Positions 51,276 to 59,950 are shown, counted from the first letter of the stretch. The stretch: 64,000 bases of DNA from Streptacidiphilus sp. PB12-B1b (GCF_014084125.1 NZ_CP048405.1:2418001-2482000), one strand, 5' to 3'. Translations and numbers: made by a program. The notes: generated by a model not told the origin, from the letters alone.

Positions 51276-52493
51276 GTGACCACTGGCCCGCAGGCACCGG
51301 ACATCCTGTCCGCAGCGTTCGCGGCGGACCCGTACGCCGCCTACCGGACCATGCGCGAGCAGTACCCGCTGATCTGGCACGAGGGGATGCAGAGTTACAT
51401 CGTCTCCCGCTACCAGGACGTCGAACGGGCCTTCAAGGACCCGGTCTTCACCAGCGACAACTACGACTGGCAGATCGAGCCCGTGCACGGCCGCACCATC
51501 CTGCAGATGGGCGGACGTGAGCACTCGGTCCGCCGCGCGCTGGTCGCCCCCGCCTTCCGGGGCAAGGAGCTGCAGGAGAAGTTCCTGCCGGTGATCGAGC
51601 GCAACGCCGCCGAGCTGATCGAGCGCTTCCGCGGCGACGGCCGGGCCGACCTGGTCGGCCAGTTCGCCACCTGGTTCCCGATCAACGTGATCGTCGACAT
51701 GCTCGGCCTGCCGCGCGAGGACCACGCCCGGTTCCACGCCTGGTACACCTCGGTCATCGGCTTCCTCGGCAACCTCACCCAGGACCCGGAGGTCACCGCC
51801 TCCGGCCTGCGCACCCGCGAGGAGCTTGCCGCGTACATGATTCCGGTCATCCGGGAGCGCCGCGCCAACCCCGGCGACGACCTGCTCTCCACTCTGTGCA
51901 CGGCCGAGATCGACGGCACCGCCATGAGCGACGAGGACATCAAGGCGTTCGTCAGCCTGCTGCTCGCCGCCGGGGGAGAGACCACCGACAAGGCCATCGC
52001 CGGGGTCTTCCGCAACCTGCTGGCCCACCCGGAGCAGCTCGCCGCCGTCCGCGCGGACCGCGACCTCGTCCCGGCGGCCTTCGCCGAGACCCTGCGGTTC
52101 ACCCCGCCGGTGCACATGATCATGCGTCAGCCCTCCGAGGACGTACGGCTGAGCGGCGGCACCGTGCCCGCCGGCGCCACCGTGACCTGCCTGATCGCGG
52201 CGGCCAACCGGGACGCCGAGCGCTACGCCGAGCCGGACACCTTCGACATCTTCCGCACGGACCTGACCACGGCCAACGCCTTCTCCGCCGCCGCCGACCA
52301 CCTGGCGTTCGCGCTCGGACGGCACTTCTGCGTCGGCGCGCTGCTGGCCAAGTCCGAGATCGAGGTGGGCGTCAACCAACTGCTGGACGCCCTGCCCGAC
52401 ATCGCCCCCGAGGACAGCGTGATCCCGGACGAGCAGGGCCTGTTCACCCGCGGCCCGGGCTCGCTCCGGGTCCGCTTCACCCCCGCCGCCTGA
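51276..52493 (+). CDS. Cytochrome P450
   Basis: 405-residue bacterial class I P450. I-helix LLLAAGGETTDKA, K-helix ExxR as ETLR, heme loop FALGRHFCVGALLAKSEI with the Cys thiolate. All canonical motifs are intact, unlike the conservon P450 next to it. GTG 51276 follows GAGGAG. It needs ferredoxin partners not present here. It converges on the conservon P450 gene, 35 bp apart. Substrate unknown; the family level cannot be assigned by eye. Confidence 0.92.
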   Translation: MTTGPQAPDILSAAFAADPYAAYRTMREQYPLIWHEGMQSYIVSRYQDVERAFKDPVFTSDNYDWQIEPVHGRTILQMGGREHSVRRALVAPAFRGKELQEKFLPVIERNAAELIERFRGDGRADLVGQFATWFPINVIVDMLGLPREDHARFHAWYTSVIGFLGNLTQDPEVTASGLRTREELAAYMIPVIRERRANPGDDLLSTLCTAEIDGTAMSDEDIKAFVSLLLAAGGETTDKAIAGVFRNLLAHPEQLAAVRADRDLVPAAFAETLRFTPPVHMIMRQPSEDVRLSGGTVPAGATVTCLIAAANRDAERYAEPDTFDIFRTDLTTANAFSAAADHLAFALGRHFCVGALLAKSEIEVGVNQLLDALPDIAPEDSVIPDEQGLFTRGPGSLRVRFTPAA

Positions 52494-52517
52494 CCCGGGC
52501 CGCCTGACCCGGGCCGC
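52485..52517. repeat. 14-bp duplication across the P450 stop
   Basis: A 14-bp unit containing CCTGACCCGGG occurs 2.4 times; it includes the stop codon TGA, so a second copy of the stop region follows. It looks like slippage in the convergent intergenic space. Confidence 0.6.
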
Positions 52518-52528
52518 GCGGCGCCGCC

Positions 52529-53809
52529 TCACAGCGAGGTGAACTCCACCGGCAGCGCCGCCGGGCCGCGCATCCAGACCGACGGACGCCACTGCAGCTC
52601 CGAGCCGGGCACCGTCAGCATCACGTCCGGCAGCCGGTCCAGCAGCACCTCCACCGCGGCCCGGGCGATCACCTCGGCCATCTCCGGGGCCGGGACCGGG
52701 CAGCGGTGCTCGCCGTGGCTGAACGACAGGTGCGCCTGGTTGCCCACCGAGCCCGCGGTGAAGTCCGGCTGCACCGCCGGGTCGGTGTTGGCCGCCGCCA
52801 GCCCGAGCACCAGGCAGTCGCCCTTGCGGATCTTCTGCCCGGCCAGCGAGGTGTCCCGGGCGGCCCAGCGGCCGACGAAGTTCTGCGTCGGGGTGTCCAC
52901 CCACAGCACCTCGTTCAGCGCCTGGCTGACGCTGCGCCGGCCGCCGGAGAGGGTGACCGCGAACCGGTCGTCGGTCAGCATCAGCCGCAGCGTGTTGCCG
53001 ATCCAGTTGGACGTCGGCTGCTGGCCCGCGGCGATGATGGAGATCATGTCCTGGATGATCTCCTCGTCCTCCAGCCCGGCCGGGTGCGCCAGCATCCGCG
53101 AGGCGACGTCGGGGCCGGGCCGGCGGCGTCCCCGCTGCAGCAACCGGGCCATGCAGTCGTGGATCCGCTGGTACGCCTCGACCGCGCCGGGCCCGTCGTC
53201 CAGCGAGGCGACCATGTCCCGCTCCAGGTCGAAGATCTCCTCCCGGGCCAGCCCGAACAGCCCGGCCACCACCCGCAGTGGGACCTGCGCGGCGTAGTCG
53301 GCCATCAGCTCGGCCGAGCCGGCTCCGGCGAAGCCGTCGATGAGCGCGTCGGCGACCCGCTCGCTGTCGGCCCGCAGCTCGAACAGGTCCACCTCGGAGA
53401 GCACGTCGGTGATGGCCCCGGCCCGCCGCTGGTGCTCGGCGCCCTCCTTGAACAGCACCGAGGGGGTGTAGAAGACGTACGGCAGCAGCGGCCAGTCGGC
53501 CGGGATGCGGTCCCAGGCGTGCCAGCGGCGGGAGTCGCGGGCGAACAGCTCGGAGTTGCTGGTGACGTAGTGCACCTCGCGGTAGCCGAGCACCAGCCAC
53601 GCCGGGATGTCGCCGTCCAGCAGGATCGGCGCCACCGGTCCGTGCTCGCGGCGCAGCGCCCGGTACAGCTCGGCGGGGTCGCTCTGGAAGCGGGGCGAGT
53701 GCATCCGGGCGGTCCCGTCCGGGCCGGTCTCCTCCCCGCCCCGGTGCGCCGGGCAGCCCGCGGCGGCGGCCGGGGCCGAGGCCGCCGACGGTTCCTGATG
53801 GGTCGTCAC
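52529..53809 (-). CDS. cvnE: Conservon cytochrome P450, CYP157-like (CvnE)
   Basis: 426 residues. P450 fold with AAGQQPTSNW in the I-helix, but the K-helix ExxR is absent: the aligned segment reads ALNEVLWVDTP (E-V-L-W). The heme loop is FSHGEHRCPVPAPE, with the Cys but no Gly two residues after it. Loss of ExxR is a known trait of the CYP157 family, which is found in conservons, so this is a recognised variant, not a sequencing error. GTG 53809 overlaps the CvnD stop. Last gene of the conservon. Confidence 0.9.
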   Translation of the reverse strand: MTTHQEPSAASAPAAAAGCPAHRGGEETGPDGTARMHSPRFQSDPAELYRALRREHGPVAPILLDGDIPAWLVLGYREVHYVTSNSELFARDSRRWHAWDRIPADWPLLPYVFYTPSVLFKEGAEHQRRAGAITDVLSEVDLFELRADSERVADALIDGFAGAGSAELMADYAAQVPLRVVAGLFGLAREEIFDLERDMVASLDDGPGAVEAYQRIHDCMARLLQRGRRRPGPDVASRMLAHPAGLEDEEIIQDMISIIAAGQQPTSNWIGNTLRLMLTDDRFAVTLSGGRRSVSQALNEVLWVDTPTQNFVGRWAARDTSLAGQKIRKGDCLVLGLAAANTDPAVQPDFTAGSVGNQAHLSFSHGEHRCPVPAPEMAEVIARAAVEVLLDRLPDVMLTVPGSELQWRPSVWMRGPAALPVEFTSL

Positions 53810-54429
53810 GACATGGTCTCCTGTGCGGAAAGGTCCTGCAGGTGGCGGACGAGGGCGATCAGCACGTCCCGGCTGGAGTCCCGCTTGCGCGCGTCGCAGT
53901 CCAGCAGCGGCACGTCCGGGTTGAGCGACAGCGCCTCGCGGACCTGCTCCAGCGAGTGCTCGGGCTCCTCGAAGTTGTTGCGGGCCACCACGAACGGCAG
54001 CCCGTGGTGCTCCAGCCGGTCGATGGCGTACCAGGAGTCGGCCAGCCGCCGGGTGTCCACCAGCACCACCGCGCCCAGGGTGCCGGAGAACAGCCGGTCC
54101 CACAGGAACCAGAAGCGCTCCTGGCCGGGCGCGCCGAACAGGTAGAGCACCATCTCGTCGTCCAGGGTGATCCGGCCGAAGTCGAAGGCGACGGTGGTGG
54201 TGGACTTGGTCCGCACCCCCTCGCTGTCGTCGACGCCGACGCCCGCCTGGGTCATCACCTCCTCGGTGCTGAGCGGGCGGATCTCGCTGACCGAGCCGAC
54301 CAGGGTGGTCTTGCCCGCGCCGAAGCCGCCGACGACGACGATCTTGAGCCCGTCGCTGGCGGAGGTGCGCAGCGGCTGCCCGTCCGGACGCGGTCCGGCG
54401 GTGTCCGGGTCAGAGGTTCTGGAGGCCAA
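53806..54429 (-). CDS. cvnD: Conservon Ras-like GTPase (CvnD)
   Basis: 207 residues. G1 GGFGAGKTT (about 34-42), switch region VDDSEGVRTKSTTTVAFDFG, G3-like YLFGAPGQERF, and RNNFEE at the usual NKxD position. Related to MglA-type small GTPases. It would be the switch of the Cvn complex with CvnA (kinase-like), CvnB (roadblock) and CvnC. TTG 54429 with GAGGGTGC upstream overlaps cvnC by 20 bp; its stop overlaps cvnE. Confidence 0.92.
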   Translation of the reverse strand: MASRTSDPDTAGPRPDGQPLRTSASDGLKIVVVGGFGAGKTTLVGSVSEIRPLSTEEVMTQAGVGVDDSEGVRTKSTTTVAFDFGRITLDDEMVLYLFGAPGQERFWFLWDRLFSGTLGAVVLVDTRRLADSWYAIDRLEHHGLPFVVARNNFEEPEHSLEQVREALSLNPDVPLLDCDARKRDSSRDVLIALVRHLQDLSAQETMS

Positions 54430-54769
54430 CGAGCACCCTCTTCAAGGTTTCGGGCGCCGGGAGCCTGGCTCCCCGCCCGGACGACTGCGGATGGCGGGCG
54501 GTGATCCGGCCCGAGTCGAGCAGGTCGCACAGCAGGATCTTCACCACGCCGACCGGGAGGTCCAGCAGCGAGGCCAGCTCCACCACGGCCACCGGGCGCG
54601 CGCACAGCTGCAGGATCCTGATGTGCTCGGACTGCATCCCGGGGGCGGGACCGCTCTCCTTGACGATCAGCGTGACCAGGTCGAACGACCGCTCGTAGGA
54701 CCGGGTGCGGCCGCCGGTGACGGTGTACAGCCGGTCCGGGTCGCCGCTGTCGACCGGGCGGCGGATCAT
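54410..54769 (-). CDS. cvnC: Conservon DUF742 protein (CvnC)
   Basis: 119 residues, DUF742: VDSGDPDRLYTVTGGRTRSYERSFDLVTLIV, MQSEHIRILQLCARPVAVVELASLLDLPVGVVKILLCDLLDSGRI (helix-turn-helix-like), and PETLKRVLVGLQNL. Part of the conservon complex; believed to bridge the GTPase and kinase-like proteins. ATG 54769 overlaps the cvnB stop by ATGA. Confidence 0.92.
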   Translation of the reverse strand: MIRRPVDSGDPDRLYTVTGGRTRSYERSFDLVTLIVKESGPAPGMQSEHIRILQLCARPVAVVELASLLDLPVGVVKILLCDLLDSGRITARHPQSSGRGARLPAPETLKRVLVGLQNL

Positions 54770-55173
54770 GCCTGCTGCCTCGGCTCGGCCCGCAGATGCT
54801 CGCCTATCTGCTCGATCAGCTCGTTCATGTTGTGGCCGACCACGCCCGCGTCGGCGTCGTCGTCGGCGATGACGGCGAGGTGCGCGCCGACCCCGGCCTC
54901 CACGATGAACAGGATGCCGCCGTGGAACTCGGTCATCGACTGGCGGACCCCGCCGGTGCCGTCGCCGAACTCGACCGACGCGCCGTGGGACAGGCTCTGG
55001 ATCCCGGAGGCGATGGCCGCCAGCTGGTCCGCCTGGTCCACCGACAGCCCGGAGGTCAGGCAGAGCTTGAGGCCGTCGCGGGACAGCACCAGGGCGTGCC
55101 GGGCCCCGGGGGTCTTCTCCAGCAGGTTCTCCAGCAGCCAGTCCAGGCTGCGGTCGGTCGTGCTCGTGGTCAT
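54766..55173 (-). CDS. cvnB: Conservon roadblock/LC7 protein (CvnB)
   Basis: 135 residues, roadblock/LC7 (MglB-like) fold: LDWLLENLLEKTPGARHALVLSRDGLKLCLTSGLSVDQADQLAAIASGIQSLSHGASVEFG, then MTEFHGGILFIVEAGVGAHLAVIADDDADAGVVGHNMNELIEQIGEHL. Usual partner and GAP-like regulator of the CvnD GTPase. ATG 55173 overlaps the cvnA stop by ATGA. Confidence 0.93.
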   Translation of the reverse strand: MTTSTTDRSLDWLLENLLEKTPGARHALVLSRDGLKLCLTSGLSVDQADQLAAIASGIQSLSHGASVEFGDGTGGVRQSMTEFHGGILFIVEAGVGAHLAVIADDDADAGVVGHNMNELIEQIGEHLRAEPRQQA

Positions 55174-56876
55174 CGTGGGGTGTCCTGTCCGTTCTGCGCT
55201 GACGAGGGGTCGGTGTCGGTGGCGTCCGGGGCCTGGCGGACGGCCGCCTGGAACGCGCCGAAGCGGGCGCCGGCGTCCGGCCGGGGGCGGATCTCCCGGG
55301 TCCGGTCCGGGTCGACGGCCGGGGCGGGCGTCCGGACCGACGCGGCCAGGGTCTGCCCGCGCGGACGCTTGGGCAGCTCGGCCGGGGCGCTCGCGGCTGC
55401 CGCCGGGGCGGCTTCGGCGGCTTCTGTCGCGGCGGCGTCCGGGGCGGTGACCAGGGCGGCGGGTGCGGCCGGTACGCCGGGGGCGGCCGGGGCCGGGAGT
55501 GCCCGGGGCTCGGGCTGCCGGGTCGGGGCGGGCTGCCGGGTCGGGGCGGCTGCCGCCGGGGTGGGCCGGTCCCGGCCGCCGGGTGCCTGGTCCTGCTCCT
55601 GCTCCTGCGGACGGGTGAGCAGCCGCTGCGGGATGAGCACCACCACGCCGGTGCCGCCGCGCGAGGACGGCCGGAAGGACACCGTGAGCCCGTGCTTGCG
55701 GGCCAGGCAGCCGACGACCGCCAGCCCCAGCCGGGTGCCGGAGAGCGTGGTCAGGTCCAGCGGCTCGGCGGAGACCAGCCGCTCGGCGCGGGCCAGGGTG
55801 GCCGCGGCCATCACCAGTCCGCCGTCCTCGACGGTGACCACCACCCCGGTCTGCGTCTCCTGGGCGTAGACGTGCACCTCCTCGGTGGGCGGCGAGAAAC
55901 TGGCGGCGTTGTCCATCAGCTCGGCCAGGACGTGCATGACGCCCTCGGCCGCGTAGCCCGCCACCGCGGCGGAGCTGGAGAAGTGCAGCCGGACCCGCTG
56001 GTAGGCGCTGATCCGGCCCATCGCGCCGCGCAGCACGCTCTCCATCACGATCGGCTTGGTCCAGCGCCGCCCGGAGCGGGCGCCGGTGAGCACCGCGATG
56101 CTGTCCGCGAGCCGCCCGGCCTGGGCGGTGCCGTGGTCCAGCTGCAGCAGGTCGCCGAGCACCTCCTCGCTGTGCCGGTTCTCCATCTCGCGCAGGTCGG
56201 CCAGCATGCCGGTGGCCAGCGCCTGGACGCGTCCGGCGGCGTTGGCGCAGGCGGCCATGGAGGAGGCGCGCAGGCGCTCGCTGGTGCCGACCTCCTGCAC
56301 CAGCGTCTCCAGGATCCGCAGGTGGGCCCGGTCGAGGTCGGTCGGGGCCTGGGCCAGCACGGTCGAGGCCGAGGCGCCCTCGCGCAGGTGCTTGACCGCC
56401 TCCGGGATGACCTGCCCGGCGAGGCGTTCGGCCGCCGCCGTCGACCGGCCGCTGTCCGCGGCCAGCTCCCGCAGCTCGACCTCCAGCGCGGCGGACCGGG
56501 CCAGCTCCCTGGCCAGCGCCGTCCGCAGCGAGTTCTCGGACGCGACCGCGGCTCTGCGCGCCGACTCGGCCTCCGCCGCCACGCGGTGCGCCGCGTCGGT
56601 CTGCGCGGCAGCCGCGTGGGCGGACTCCGCGCGCAGCGACTCGCCGTCGCGCAGCCGGTGCACGGCCCGGGAGCGGGAGGCGGCCAGCGGCGGGACCACC
56701 GCCAGCAGCAGCGCGGCAGCCGCGCCGAAGCAGGCGATCGGCCACCGGTCGGCCGAGGCGGCGCGCTGGACCGCCCAGAGGCACAGGCCGCCGGCGACGG
56801 CGGCGCCGACCAGGGCCAGCAGGAGGGAGCGCGCCCTGGGAAAGTCCGGCGCATGGGCGGACCTCTGAACAGACAT
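55170..56876 (-). CDS. cvnA: Conservon histidine-kinase-like ATPase (CvnA)
   Basis: 568-residue membrane protein. Two close N-terminal helices (about 14-35 and 41-62) with almost no extracytoplasmic loop, a long coiled-coil-like Ala/Arg/Glu region (about 68-170), then a HATPase_c domain (about 270-390: LAELMDNAASFSPPTEEVHVYA, VEDGGLVMAAA, LGLAVVGCLARKHGLTVSF, GGTGVVVLIP). No DHp-type catalytic His box is clear, as in other CvnA/NarX-like nucleotides binders. A Pro/Ala tail follows. ATG 56876 has GAGGA 8 nt upstream. Top of the cvn operon. Confidence 0.92.
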   Translation of the reverse strand: MSVQRSAHAPDFPRARSLLLALVGAAVAGGLCLWAVQRAASADRWPIACFGAAAALLLAVVPPLAASRSRAVHRLRDGESLRAESAHAAAAQTDAAHRVAAEAESARRAAVASENSLRTALARELARSAALEVELRELAADSGRSTAAAERLAGQVIPEAVKHLREGASASTVLAQAPTDLDRAHLRILETLVQEVGTSERLRASSMAACANAAGRVQALATGMLADLREMENRHSEEVLGDLLQLDHGTAQAGRLADSIAVLTGARSGRRWTKPIVMESVLRGAMGRISAYQRVRLHFSSSAAVAGYAAEGVMHVLAELMDNAASFSPPTEEVHVYAQETQTGVVVTVEDGGLVMAAATLARAERLVSAEPLDLTTLSGTRLGLAVVGCLARKHGLTVSFRPSSRGGTGVVVLIPQRLLTRPQEQEQDQAPGGRDRPTPAAAAPTRQPAPTRQPEPRALPAPAAPGVPAAPAALVTAPDAAATEAAEAAPAAAASAPAELPKRPRGQTLAASVRTPAPAVDPDRTREIRPRPDAGARFGAFQAAVRQAPDATDTDPSSAQNGQDTPR

Positions 56877-57007
56877 CAATCGGATCCTCGTAGCGCTCGG
56901 CGCAGGGAGCGGCCGACACGCTGGTGCCAGGGGGAGTTGACGTGACAGCAGGGCCATGAGGGGAAATGTCGTATGACCGCGCCAGCCCACCCTACCGTTT
57001 CAAATCG

Positions 57008-57030
57008 GTTGCCCTGACGGCAACTTGACA
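57008..57030. promoter_or_regulatory. GTTGCC-CTGAC-GGCAAC dyad and TTGACA in the cvnA divergent gap
   Basis: Perfect 6-bp inverted repeat (57008-57024) followed at once by a consensus -35 TTGACA (57025-57030). Further elements in the 281-bp gap are a -10-like TACCCT (57117-57122) before the rightward gene and, leftward, TAGGGT (complement of 56989-56994) before cvnA. No clear -10 lies 17 bp from TTGACA, so the exact promoter is unsure. No gene was seen in this gap. Confidence 0.4.
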
Positions 57031-57157
57031 TCCGGACAGCCGCGCAGGCGCGGGTTGCGCAGGCACGGCCGCGGCGGTGCGGCGGCGGTGCGGGCGCGGC
57101 GGCGGGCCCGCGGTCATACCCTGATCCCGGACATCCGGTCCGCTGGGCAGAGGGGAC

Positions 57158-58252
57158 ATGCAGGTGAGAATCGTGCTGGGCGTGCTGGGCGTGCTCGTGG
57201 TCGCCGGGGTGTTCTCGTCGGTGGTCCGCACCCTGGTGCTGCCCCGGCCCTCGCGTTCCAGTTTCACCAGCCTGGTCCGCCGGGTGCTGTTCGTGCCCTA
57301 CCAGGCGGTCGCCGACCGCTGCGCCACCGCCGAGCGCAAGGACCGGGTGCTGGCGCCGGTGGCCCCGCTGTCGATCCTGGTCACCCTGGTGCTGTGGCTG
57401 GCGTCCTTCATGGTCGGCTACGCCCTGCTGGAGGCCTCGGTCAGCGGCTTCGGGGTGAAGGCCTCGCTGAGCGAGGCCGGATCCTCGCTGTTCACCCTGG
57501 GCTTCGCCAGCAGCAGGCGCAGCGCGCTGACGGCCGTGGACTTCTGCGCGGCCGCCACCGGGCCGATCGTGATCGCCCTCCAGGTGGGCTACCTGCCCTC
57601 GCTGTACGGTGCGTACGCCCGCCGCGAGGCGGAGGTGACGCTGCTGCAGTCGCGGGCCGGGAGCCCGCCCTGGGGGCCGGAGATCCTGGCCCGCTTCGCC
57701 CAGGTCGACCTGCTGGACTCGCTGCTGGAGCTGTTCGCCAACTGGGAGCGGTGGAGCGCCGAGGTGGCCGAGAGCCACACCACCTACGCCGTGCTGATCC
57801 AGTTCCGCTCGGCCCGGGCCGGCCGCAACTGGCTGGTCGCGCTGATCGCGGTGCTGGACGCGGCTGCGCTGCACCTGGCGTTCAACCCGTCCAGCCCGCA
57901 GACCCAGGTGCGGCTGGCGCTGCGGGCCGGCTTCGTCTGCATGCGGGACCTCGCCGACGTGCGCGGCATCGCCTACAACGCCGACCCGCTGCCGGACGAC
58001 CCGATCGACCTGACCTACGAGACCTTCCTGAAGGGCGTGGAGCGGATGGCCGAGCAGGGGTTCCCGATGGAGCGCACCCCGGAGCAGGCATGGCCGCACT
58101 TCCGCGGCTGGCGGGTCAACTACGAGGCGCTGGGCTACCGGCTGGCGTACGACATCGACGCCGTGCCCGCGCCGTGGTCCGGCCCGCGCCGCACCGCCGA
58201 GGCCGAGGTGACCCCGCACACCCCGGTGGACCGCCGCCCGGTCGGCGCCTGA
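57158..58252 (+). CDS. Integral membrane protein with pore-like segment
   Basis: 364 residues, unassigned. Helices near 3-20, 70-92 and 125-145; between the last two is AGSSLFTLGFASSRRSALTAVDFCAAATGPIVIALQVGY, which resembles the pore loop plus inner helix of two-TM cation channels, though TLGF is not a K+ filter. The large C-terminal half (about 160-364) is soluble and Trp/Arg/Asp-rich. ATG 57158 has GAGGGG upstream. Actinobacterial homologs exist as hypotheticals; channel function is only suggested. Confidence 0.7.
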   Translation: MQVRIVLGVLGVLVVAGVFSSVVRTLVLPRPSRSSFTSLVRRVLFVPYQAVADRCATAERKDRVLAPVAPLSILVTLVLWLASFMVGYALLEASVSGFGVKASLSEAGSSLFTLGFASSRRSALTAVDFCAAATGPIVIALQVGYLPSLYGAYARREAEVTLLQSRAGSPPWGPEILARFAQVDLLDSLLELFANWERWSAEVAESHTTYAVLIQFRSARAGRNWLVALIAVLDAAALHLAFNPSSPQTQVRLALRAGFVCMRDLADVRGIAYNADPLPDDPIDLTYETFLKGVERMAEQGFPMERTPEQAWPHFRGWRVNYEALGYRLAYDIDAVPAPWSGPRRTAEAEVTPHTPVDRRPVGA

Positions 58253-58277
58253 GCCCGGCCGCCGGGCCCGGCGGCGG

Positions 58278-58910
58278 TCAGCCGCGGGCGTAGGGGGCCA
58301 GCAGCAGCCGGATGATCTCGTCCAGGTGCAGGAAGGCGTCGGCGAGGGTGTTGCGCCCGGTCACCCAGGCGACCAGCTCGCTGTGCCAGGCGCTGTCGAT
58401 CAGCATCGGCAGCACCGTGCCGGCGGACGGCGGCACCTCCGGCATCAGCGCCAGCAGCGAGGCCCGCCCGGCAGCGGCCATGGCGTCCACGACCTCGCTG
58501 GCGAACGGGTCGGTGGAGACCGTGACCGACACCAGCAGGTGCGCCAGGTTCGGCTGGCGCTGGAAGGCGCGCATGCCCCGGTGGACGAAGCGGACGACCC
58601 GGTCCGCCGTCCCGGTGTCCACCGCGCTCGGCAGGGCGGCCGGGGCGCGCAGCTCGGTCGCCAGGTCGGCCATCAGCTTGCCGCGCCAGTCGGAGACGGC
58701 CGAGGCCAGCAGATGGTCCTTGGAGGAGAAGTAGCGGTACGTCGTCCCGAGGGCGACCCCCGAGCGCTCGCTCACCTGCTTCATCTGGACGCGTTCGACG
58801 CCGATCTCCGAGACGAGCTCGAGCGCTGCCCTGATCAGGTACTGCCGACGTTCCAACTGGCGGGGAGACATTGCCTCGACCGGCCTGGGGGACAGGTCTA
58901 CCTTGGACAC
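58278..58910 (-). CDS. TetR-family regulator, KstR-like
   Basis: 210 residues. HTH: RQYLIRAALELVSEIGVERVQMKQVSERSGVALGTTYRYFSSKDHLLASAVSDW (about 22-75). The ligand domain (RQPNLAHLLVSVTVSTDPFASEVVDAMA and SELVAWVTGRNTLADAFLHLDEIIRLLLA) follows the layout of mycobacterial KstR, which senses acyl-CoA intermediates of sterol/lipid breakdown. GTG 58910: no Shine-Dalgarno, but -10-like TACCAT 6 nt upstream (complement of 58917-58922), so leaderless. Neighbours are acyl-CoA enzymes, and a KstR-type box lies at 60514. Confidence 0.85.
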   Translation of the reverse strand: MSKVDLSPRPVEAMSPRQLERRQYLIRAALELVSEIGVERVQMKQVSERSGVALGTTYRYFSSKDHLLASAVSDWRGKLMADLATELRAPAALPSAVDTGTADRVVRFVHRGMRAFQRQPNLAHLLVSVTVSTDPFASEVVDAMAAAGRASLLALMPEVPPSAGTVLPMLIDSAWHSELVAWVTGRNTLADAFLHLDEIIRLLLAPYARG

Positions 58911-58955
58911 GCTGTCATGGTACCGGGAACGGTGCGGCAGGTGTATGACACCCCA

Positions 58956-59882
58956 TCAGCTCGAACTGCCGCCGGACGCCCCCTGGTGCAGCTCCCTGAC
59001 CAGCGCCTCCTGCACCACCGAGGCGACCAGTCGGCCGTCCCGGGTGTAGAACTCGCCCTGCGCCAGCCCGCGTCCGTCCCCGGCGCTGGGGCTGCGCTGC
59101 GCGAACAGCAGCCACTCGTCGGCCCGGAACGGCCGGTGGAACCACATCGCGTGGTCCAGCGAGGCCAGGCTGATCCGGGACGGCCCCCTGCGCTCGGCCC
59201 GGGGGCGCTGCAGGTGCATGGCGGCGGTGGAGGCCAGCGTCAGGTCGGAGAGGTAGGCCAGGGCGCAGACGTGCATCAGCGGGTCGTCGCCGGGCAGCGG
59301 GGAGGCGGACTTCAGCCAGACGTACTGCTCCTCCACCCCGGTCTGCCGCCCGGGCAGCGAGGTCGAGCCGCTGGGCACGGTGCGCATGTCCAGGGTGAGC
59401 CGCCCGGTGGTGGCCCAGTAGCCGCCGGTGCCGTCGTCGGCCCAGTCGGCGTACGGGTCGGGCAGCAGCTCCGGATCGGGCAGCAGCGGGACGGCGCGCT
59501 GCCGCTCGGGGCTCTCCTCGGGCACCTTGAACGAGGCGGAGAGGGTGAACACGGCCTCGCCGCGCTGGATCGCGGTGACCCGGCGGGTGGCGTACGAGCG
59601 GCCGTCGCGCAGCCGCTCCACCTCGTACACCAGCGGGCGGCGCGGGTCGCCGGGGCGCATGAAGTAGCCGTGCAGGGAGTGCACCAGCCGCCCGGCCGGG
59701 ACGGTGCGACCGGCCGCGACCAGGGCCTGCGCGGCGACCTGACCGCCGAAGGCGCGCAGCGGCGCGCCCGCGTGGCACCAGCCCCGGAACAGGTTGAGGT
59801 CGATGTCGTCGAGCCGCAGCAGGTCCACGAAGCTGGAGATGGTGCTGGGCTGCTGGTCGGTCACTCCGGTCGCGTCCACCAT
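58956..59882 (-). CDS. tesB: Acyl-CoA thioesterase II (TesB)
   Basis: 308 residues, double hot-dog TesB: FVDLLRLDDIDLNLFRGWCHAGAPLRAFGGQVAAQALVAAGRTVP, RLVHSLHGYFMRPGDPRRPLVYEVERLRDGRSYATRRVTAIQRGEAVFTLSASF and ASLDHAMWFHRPFRADEWLLF-type second domain ending AQGEFYTRDGRLVASVVQEALVR. Hydrolyses medium/long acyl-CoAs. ATG 59882 (GTG 59879 is equally possible). It lies 45 bp upstream of the KstR-like gene in the same direction, so the two may be cotranscribed. Confidence 0.92.
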   Translation of the reverse strand: MVDATGVTDQQPSTISSFVDLLRLDDIDLNLFRGWCHAGAPLRAFGGQVAAQALVAAGRTVPAGRLVHSLHGYFMRPGDPRRPLVYEVERLRDGRSYATRRVTAIQRGEAVFTLSASFKVPEESPERQRAVPLLPDPELLPDPYADWADDGTGGYWATTGRLTLDMRTVPSGSTSLPGRQTGVEEQYVWLKSASPLPGDDPLMHVCALAYLSDLTLASTAAMHLQRPRAERRGPSRISLASLDHAMWFHRPFRADEWLLFAQRSPSAGDGRGLAQGEFYTRDGRLVASVVQEALVRELHQGASGGSSS

Positions 59883-59950
59883 CGGGACATCGTCGCAGAC
59901 CGGGGCCCCGGCCCGGCCGCCGGGCCCGCGGTGACCTGCTGTGACGTGCG

